Origin: Cycas panzhihuaensis
Lineage: Eukaryota; Cycadophyta
NCBI GenBank assembly: GCA_023213395.1
Contig: CM041465.1
Coordinates: 59,403,741 to 59,467,740 of the forward strand
Direction of reading: 5' to 3'
Length of the DNA: 64,000 nucleotides
Made by a program: the position numbers and the translations under genes. The first letter of the stretch is position 1, and every line of letters begins with the position of its first letter. The notes under the pieces are model-generated. The model ran no database searches, was not told where the DNA came from, and was given only the letters and a program-made list of their open reading frames with translations. Of this stretch, positions 58,100-64,000 are shown in pieces.

Positions 58100-60162
58100 A
58101 ATCCTTACAGGGAGGAGTACAACATTCATGTGGCCATATGTGGTGACTCCCTGGAGGTCTATTGCTTTCCCCTATCAGATCAAAACTACACTACTCTCCT
58201 CTACTGCTGCCCCGCTCCTGGGGTATTATCTCTCGGTCGATCTGATCTCTCTCCTAGGGACCACATGCCCCAGACTTCATTCATGTCTCTAGGAGCTCCC
58301 TGCCTCACTCCCCTCATCCTAAGACCTCCTCGAGGTCGTCGCTGCTATATGATTATGTGTCTTGCTCCATGACGATCTTGAGGCTACCTAATCCACTAGC
58401 TAATCGCATCTCACCTGGATACAATCCCTCTCACTCTCCACACCCTGGAGTCTCTCCTCCATACTCTGGAACCTCTCCTCCATCCCTTTGAGATGCTCCT
58501 CTAGCACCACCATCCTAATCTAGCCCTTAACGTCTCCACCTGCACCTCCCTGTGCCTCCATCATTTGCACTCGACCTCGTAGAGTATCCCTCTTGACTCA
58601 GGTCTCGTCTAGTTCACCCTGGAGTCATCCCATATGTACCTCATGCTCCTAGGACTCTGCGATCCATATATCCCTCACCCTAACTAATGGGATGAACACC
58701 GTTGTGTGAGATCCCGTCGATCTAGGCTCCTCTCCTGCCTGGATGGGAGGCTGTCCCTCTGCATAGGCCTGGGGGAACATCTCCTGGACTACGACCTCCA
58801 CCAACCTCTAGATCTCTGCCACTCTTGCGAAGTCCAACATGCCATGTGTTAGTACATGGAGCTATATATCAAACCAAAATCAAACAACTAGGCATCTGGT
58901 AATCAAAAGACAATAAGAAAAGGTAGTGTCTCACCTGTTGGGGCTGCCGACTTCTTGACTCTACTGATTGCCTTCTCCTCTGGAGCTCCACTAGCTGCTG
59001 GTATCTCCTCCTCCTCCTGTACCACCTTAGTGACCACCTAGATCACAAGGACATCTCCTCCCTCCTCTTCTACCATAGCTTCTGCCCTTAATCTCCCTAC
59101 TATCCTTAGTCTACAAGCTTGTGTCTGTGGGCCCCTAACTCCCTCTACAACTCCAGATGGACTTGCCTCTCCCTCTGCAACTCCTAACGGACCTGCCTCA
59201 CCTCTAACGGCTCCTGAAGGTCCTGCCTCTCCACCTGTCGCTCTAGATGGGCCTACCTCGTCACCTCCATCATCTCCATTGCCATCACCATCATCATAAG
59301 GAGCGACTCTCGCTCTATCTGCCTCATCATCGCTACTCCACCTCACCCCTCGATATGGGTCAGATATATAGTCAACCATCCTGAGGAGGTCTAGCGATGT
59401 AGCCTCTACTGACCGACATATGTACGCCTAGTCCTCGGTCCCTCTAAACTAAGTCTACCACCTATGGACCATAGGAGCCTACTCTGAGATGTGGTGTGGT
59501 CCTCTTGTAGGTGCCACCACTCCAAAGTGGTTGAAGAACCAGCATTGCAGTAGTGTGTTATAGGATAAGCCTCCTCGCCCTGCCACCTTAATAGCATCTA
59601 GCTGTGCGACTAAGTTCGCTGCTATCAAAGTGGCCCAATCTAGCCTCTCCCCAAGCTTATATTTTCGCACTACATCCATCCATCTTCCGGGTATATCTCT
59701 ATAATTCTGTTTCTGGGATATCTAGAATAGAATGCACAAAGTAATCAACTTCCTCATATAAGGAACTCTAGACATAACCATAGTCTGTAGGGGTATCCCT
59801 CTCCTCTTCCATCTGTCATGTCTAGTAAAAAATGTAATTTCCTCCCTATGCACTGCCTCATTACTAGACAGTGCCCCCAATGATGCTAGTAGTCCTATCA
59901 TTGGCACCCTTAGGATCCTCCTGATATCCCCTGGTGTAACTGTCACGTCCCCTATCTAGGGGAGGTGGAATATGTGCCTTCTCCTATCCCAGTGTGAAAC
60001 TATGTATACCATGAGGTGTTGGTCTAACATGAATTGCGATGTCTGTGTGACCTTTAATAGGCCACATTATGCTAGAACCTGTTTATCCCCATGGGACATC
60101 ATCTCTATGAAACTTAGCATAGCCATCCATATGTTCTCATGGTTCTCCACCACGATAATTAC
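58100..60162 (-). pseudogene. Antisense plant-mobile-domain-like gene, copy C
   Basis: Minus strand. After the acceptor at 60163 the exon reads VIIVVENHENIWMAML and then HLMVYIVSHWDRRRHIFHLP, GDVTVTPGDIRRILRVPM, LASLGALSSNEAVHREE, matching the PMD block in B. Then NYRDIPGRWMDVVRKY, ERLDWATLIAANLV, LQCWFFNHFGVV. The acidic part (DDGDGNGDDGGDE) and repeats (GPSRATGGEA and three more units, 59275-59152) follow. The second intron starts GTGAGAC at 58934, but its acceptor AG is GG near 58834. The last exon (to about 58100) holds the coiled-coil part. Stops at several places. Function unknown. Confidence 0.78.
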
Positions 60163-60603
60163 CTGCAAAATCCTAAAAACCAATTAGAACCTATCTAAAA
60201 CTACCTACTAGCCCTTAGGATTGCCTTATCCCCCTCTCAGATTGGGATTTGGCTCTACTTTGGGTCGTCTTTTATTTTTTCAGCTATTTTAGCTTTGCAC
60301 CATGCTAAACTTCGTGGTATTGTAGAGTTTAGTATGGGTCTCACTGTGATCGAGGCCCTACGGCAAATATCACAGCACCACAATCTTCACCCGAAAAATA
60401 AAAAAAATTTCCAAAGGTGAGCCACACTTAGGCTCACCGGGATGAGGGCTACCTAATGCCCTATTCCCCCCTCTTGCTAGGTCTAATCTAGACTCTAGGA
60501 GATCAGTATTCACTCTTAAGGGGCCCAAAACTGCATCAAAAATTGACAAAAAGTAGCAAAATTTAAAGTACGAAATAGGGTTGGGTTTGGATGATCCATT
60601 CAC
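60163..60603 (-). other. Probable intron 1 of antisense gene, copy C
   Basis: From GTGAAT (60603; GTGAGT in A and B) to AGGATTTTGCAG (60163). 441 bp against about 500 in A and B. Confidence 0.45.
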
Positions 60604-60786
60604 TGGATCTGGTCTCACAACTACCATCTTATCATCTCGGTCCTGCTGGTTGTCCTCTTGTCCTGATCCAATGGTCAGATCTCTCCCTGTGTGCCTCCAA
60701 AGTCGGGTGGCACTCCATTGCGTAAGGGAAGGGCTCTGAATTGTTCGTGAGCCCATGAAAATGAATTCCATTTTCATTAAGTTTCC
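60604..60786 (-). other. Probable first exon/leader of antisense gene, copy C
   Basis: Lies between TATA box and donor site. Reads ATGGAATTCATTTTCATGGG near its start in C (also A and B, with ATG lost in B). Moderately conserved sequence, low protein content. Could be 5' untranslated or a short first exon. Confidence 0.4.
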
Positions 60787-60793
60787 TTATATA
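60787..60793 (-). promoter_or_regulatory. TATA box of antisense gene, copy C
   Basis: TATATAA on the minus strand, in CCTATATAAGG, nearly palindromic. The plus-strand reading TATATAGG faces the second RNase H at 61353. Confidence 0.6.
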
Positions 60794-61352
60794 GGTGGGG
60801 GTCTCGACAGGCACTTCCTCCATTTCTATCACCGTGATAGCCCTTAGTGCCATTCTTCATCCTTTATCATCATTGACTTTTGGCCTGAGCTCCTATTTCA
60901 CACTTATGGCCTCCATTCCACTCATCTTTATAGGTGTATTTATGGCACCAGTTTGCCTACTTTCATGAGGCCCATTCTATCTCATTTTACATGCCACCTC
61001 TGTATATACCCAAGTTTATACTCGTCTGGCTCATTTCACCATCCTAGATCTATTTTTACCACCCATTCACACTTCTGGGACTCCAAAAGGGAGTGTCCCC
61101 TATATTTCAGACTGATTTTTACTTCCTTAAGTAGCCTTTAACACCCCATAATGGCCTTTTCGCCTGCCGCCCTTTCCCAGTGGTCAGATAGCCTACTTCG
61201 CCCTTGGGTAGCCTCATTATCGGGTCCTCCAACCCTTTATGGCCTTCATCGCTAGTTGTCCAAGTCTCTCATAGTTACCTTATATCATTGTGTCCCCTCA
61301 ACACCACTGACTTTGTCACATTTCATCTACTGAGACACTTCTCCTTTCATTC

Positions 61353-61800
61353 ATGGCACTTCTCATCTTTACTGATGGTAGAAGCTATGACAACCCTGGT
61401 CCTTCTGCTACCGCATGGATTCTCCGTGACCCTTCTGGACATGATTTCCTACATTCCAGAATCTTTCTCCCTGATGCCACCAATAACAAAGCTGAGTACA
61501 CAGCTGTTATCGAAGCCCTCACCGATGCACTCTATTTCCACTACGGGCCTATCATTCTCTTTTGTGACTCCCAGGTTGTGGTGTTCCATCTCACCGAGGT
61601 CTACCAGGTACGATGCCCACACTTGAGAGCCCTTGCCTTGACCACTAGGTCCCTATTGGTTTATTTTTCATCCTTTAACATCTGACACATCCCTCACGCT
61701 ATCAATGCTGAGGTGGATAACCTTGTTCACTTCAACCTTGAGCATCGCTTACCTCTTCTTGATGACCCCTATGAGAGACTTGCCTGGTCGCCTAGGTGCC
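61353..61800 (+). pseudogene. Second, archaeal-type RNase H ORF of copy C
   Basis: Starts ATG at 61353 (111 codons open to 61685): MALLIFTDGRSYDNPGPSAT, NNKAEYTAVIEALTDAL, LFCDSQVVVFHL. After one stop the frame continues INAEVDNLV. Catalytic set: Asp-8 (61374-61376), Glu-48, Asp-72 and the late Asp, all present; NPG intact, so the least damaged of the three copies. This is a bacterial/archaeal-type RNase H like the aRNH of Tat elements. It lies 1.2 kb beyond the start of the antisense gene and 0.4 kb before the polypurine tract, not in pol. How it is expressed (spliced or own promoter) is unknown. Confidence 0.92.
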
Positions 61801-62180
61801 CAAGTCTTGAGTCACCTTGCACTTCACATTGTGATTCATTCATACATATGAAAGCTAGCTACTAATGATGTTAAACTATGGTGACCATCAGGTTTGTTTA
61901 TTCACTCTTTTCTTGTTATCATTATATCTTTCCTTTGCACTCCTACAATGGGGGCATCCCCCTCATCCGTTATGATTTCCAGTCGACCCTAGAGTGGCAT
62001 GTAGGTAGCCCCTATGTCATCTCCACTTCTATTCCTATATCCACACATTCTGCCATGACACTCATCGATACCCTTAGCTCTTGTCATCATTATGATTGTT
62101 ATATATACATATGTTACTAATAGTGTTGTTGTCATCATTCACCATTCCGTTGTGCTTCCAAGCAATGAGGCTCCGCTTCC
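61801..62180 (+). other. 3' untranslated part of copy C
   Basis: No conserved ORF. The block with AAAGCTAGCTACTAATGATG (61850-61870) anchors the alignment to B (43320-43345) and the breakpoint of A (about 14371-14400). Confidence 0.55.
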
Positions 62181-62190
62181 AAGGGGGAAG
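62181..62190 (+). other. Polypurine tract of copy C
   Basis: AAGGGGGAAG directly before TGTTTCCC of the 3' LTR. Confidence 0.92.
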
Positions 62191-64000
62191 TGTTTCCCAG
62201 GTACCAGGAATGGTTATGGATAGATTGACTCAGGTAAGCACAAGTATGCTTCTCTCTCCCATCTTAGTCACTTCAGAGATTGTAGACTAAAGCATTATTT
62301 GAATTGCATGATTGATTGGCTCATTTTAATGGTTGATTGTGTATCTTGCTTGATCATGTCACATGTCCCTAACCTATGACGACCAATGGGGCCTGCCTCT
62401 CCATGAGGCATGCATCCCCATGGTGCTCTGCAACCCTCTACATCACCTCTATGTTGCCCCAAGCTTCAACCAACTTGTGTGATTTGCTCACACCTTTGTC
62501 ATAGATATTTTATACCCATCTCTAGAATTTTTGGGGAGACTTACCTCTCGATGCCCTATCCAGCTTAGCCCATTTACTCACTTAGATTGTCCTCAGCCAC
62601 TTGGATAGGAGGGCTAGCCCCTCTTAGGCCTAGGTACCCTCCTCTAGGGCCCCCAAGACCTTTATCTCTCTTTTTATTACATTTTGGCCCTGCACTACTG
62701 CAAACTTCGTAGTACCACAAAGTTTGTTGTGGTGGGACTGTTTACCACTATTGTTTAATCTGCCATGGTAATTCTCACATTTTTCGTGGAATTGCCACAT
62801 GGATTAACTACCAACCAAGCCCTAGCCTAATCCTAATCACTTGATTAAGGCTAGGGTTAGGTATAAAGCCCAAAAATCCTCATTTTTGTACATCTTCTAT
62901 GACTTTTTCTAGCTCTCTTCTCCTCTTCTTATAGGAACACCCTACAAAAACACCTGTAACACTTGAGTTTCTAATGTACCAGCCTGCGATCTGCCTATTA
63001 CAACACTAGTTCATGGTAGCAAACTCCTCAACTAACACCTCCAAGCAAGGATCCACGCTTAGGTGTGGCCTCCATGCTTTTCCTTTAGCCTTAAGTAAGG
63101 GTATTCCTCCTGCAACTAAGAGATGCCCTATAAGCTTTCTAAACCTGCTATCTTTCACTATCTATAGGAGTAGACCTACTCCCCCACATAATCCAATAGG
63201 TATTTCTCATCATTGTTTCACCCTTTTCTTTAGGTTTATCTTGCAAAAGTGAGTTCTTTAAGCATACAATTCTTTTCCTTGTGCTTTGTTGTATAGAGAA
63301 GCATTTTCCCCATTCACTATTTCCTGTAATCTTACCATCCCTCATCCTCCCCTAGCTTTTCCCAAGGAGGCTATGAGAGAGGGTCCATAAGGAGGGTGTA
63401 AAAGGAAGTAAGGTAGGATTTGTACCCACTAAGCCTACTCTGTAAGGGCAAACCCCTTCTCCTCCTTCCTCTCCCTCACTTGTGTCTTTCTTGGACCACC
63501 CGAGAGTCCTTGGGATTGGGCCTGCGCTGGGTATCAGCATGTGTAGCCCTTACTGCACTGATCTCAGGCCTGCACACCCCTTTTTAGGCACCTCTTTCAG
63601 CCCTGAACAATACCTAATACCCATTCTTAGCTTTGGTATCGCCTATGTCGCACCTTGCTACCTGTAGCATGTTTGCAACATAGGCAACATCTGCAAACTT
63701 TATAGCATTCATTCCCTTTCCCGTGTACTGCCCATAGGCTATCCTAGTTTGTTGTACCCTACATCTAAGGGTAGTGTGGAGGTGTATTTGCCAAAGGGCT
63801 AGCCATTATGAGGCTAACCTCCTCTTTCTTGGCATGCGTTGGTGTTTTCCTTAAGGATTAGAAAGTTATTTTGGTGGTAGATTAACTAACCTAAAACACT
63901 ATATTTCAGCACTTTAATTTTATATTGTTGCATATATATCGACTTTGTATCTTGACAGCCCCTCGCAGAAGGGCAAAGATCTTTGTGGTTATAGGTTTTG
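62191..64000 (+). repeat. 3' LTR of copy C (incomplete, right end outside window)
   Basis: Aligns with the first 1.81 kb of the 5' LTR (47764-49575), with small indels. Carries the TATA box (62862-62868). Expected end about 65,080. Confidence 0.92.

Larger units (their letters stand above)
47764..64000 (+). mobile_element. Tat-like gypsy retrotransposon, copy C (3' LTR runs off the window)
   Basis: Order on the plus strand: 5' LTR 47764-50654, primer site 50656, gag, protease, RT, RNase H, integrase (to 57431), antisense PMD-like gene (60777-58100, minus), second RNase H (61353-61800), polypurine tract, 3' LTR from 62191. LTRs are alike at about 85-90 percent by eye, and the differences are largely transitions. 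If the 3' LTR has the same length, the element ends about 65,080 and measures about 17.3 kb. It is the only copy here with both LTRs and all domains, so it is the best reference for the family, though its protease, integrase and many codons are damaged. Confidence 0.95.

Noticed and set aside
57977-58372. 131-codon plus-strand ORF behind the integrase of C
   Set aside because: Overlaps the last exon of the antisense gene on the other strand and is not conserved in A in this frame.
1-64000. CRISPR arrays, rRNA, tRNA genes, bacterial operons
   Set aside because: No spacer-repeat structure, no rRNA similarity by eye. The TGGTATCAGAG sequences are primer sites, not tRNA genes.

Overview
This is nuclear DNA of a seed plant. 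It has plant-type Ty1/copia and Ty3/gypsy (Tat-like) LTR retrotransposons, primer sites matching plant usage, AT-rich spacers and no recognisable single-copy gene, rRNA or tRNA. A window made almost entirely of nested, decayed elements suggests a large, repeat-rich genome, probably heterochromatin. I cannot name the species. Every coding region has stops or frameshifts, so all genes are called pseudogenes; domain calls come from reading the translations by eye, without a database search.

Left part (1-14370). A copia RT/RNase H fragment (1-835, +) is followed by a short gypsy pol-linker fragment (1290-1605, +). Next is a 3' truncated-looking copia remnant (about 1606-3330, -), then a full-length but dead copia element on the minus strand (4500-12203). 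The latter has 350-bp LTRs, an initiator-tRNA-Met type primer site, a polypurine tract and a perfect 5-bp target duplication GGTGC. A weak gag-like fragment lies at 13551-14370.

Middle (14371-39751). Gypsy copy A (14371-28721, -) has a 3-kb 5' LTR, gag, protease, RT, RNase H and integrase, but lacks its 3' LTR. Then come a gypsy gag/protease relic (29700-31850, +), a G-rich tract, a TA microsatellite beside a weak primer-site-like sequence, and a copia relic (gag 33480-34520, integrase 37980-38650). The copia relic is split exactly by a small gag-only copia element (34521-37979) with LTRs, primer site, PPT and a 4/5-matching target duplication. A further copia 5' LTR with a perfect primer site (38924-39357) is interrupted by the next element.

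Right part (39752-64000). Gypsy copy B (-, 3' part only: LTR, PPT, aRNase H, antisense gene, integrase) is interrupted inside its integrase by gypsy copy C (+, starting 47764). C is complete except that its 3' LTR runs off the window.

Copies A, B and C are one family, and its layout is the main discovery candidate: LTR of about 3 kb, gag-protease-RT-RNase H-integrase, then an antisense gene with a plant-mobile-domain-like protein, a conserved TATA box and apparent introns, then a separate sense ORF encoding a second, archaeal-type RNase H just before the polypurine tract and 3' LTR. In described Tat elements, as far as I recall, this second RNase H lies inside pol ahead of integrase. Here it is displaced behind the antisense gene in all three copies.
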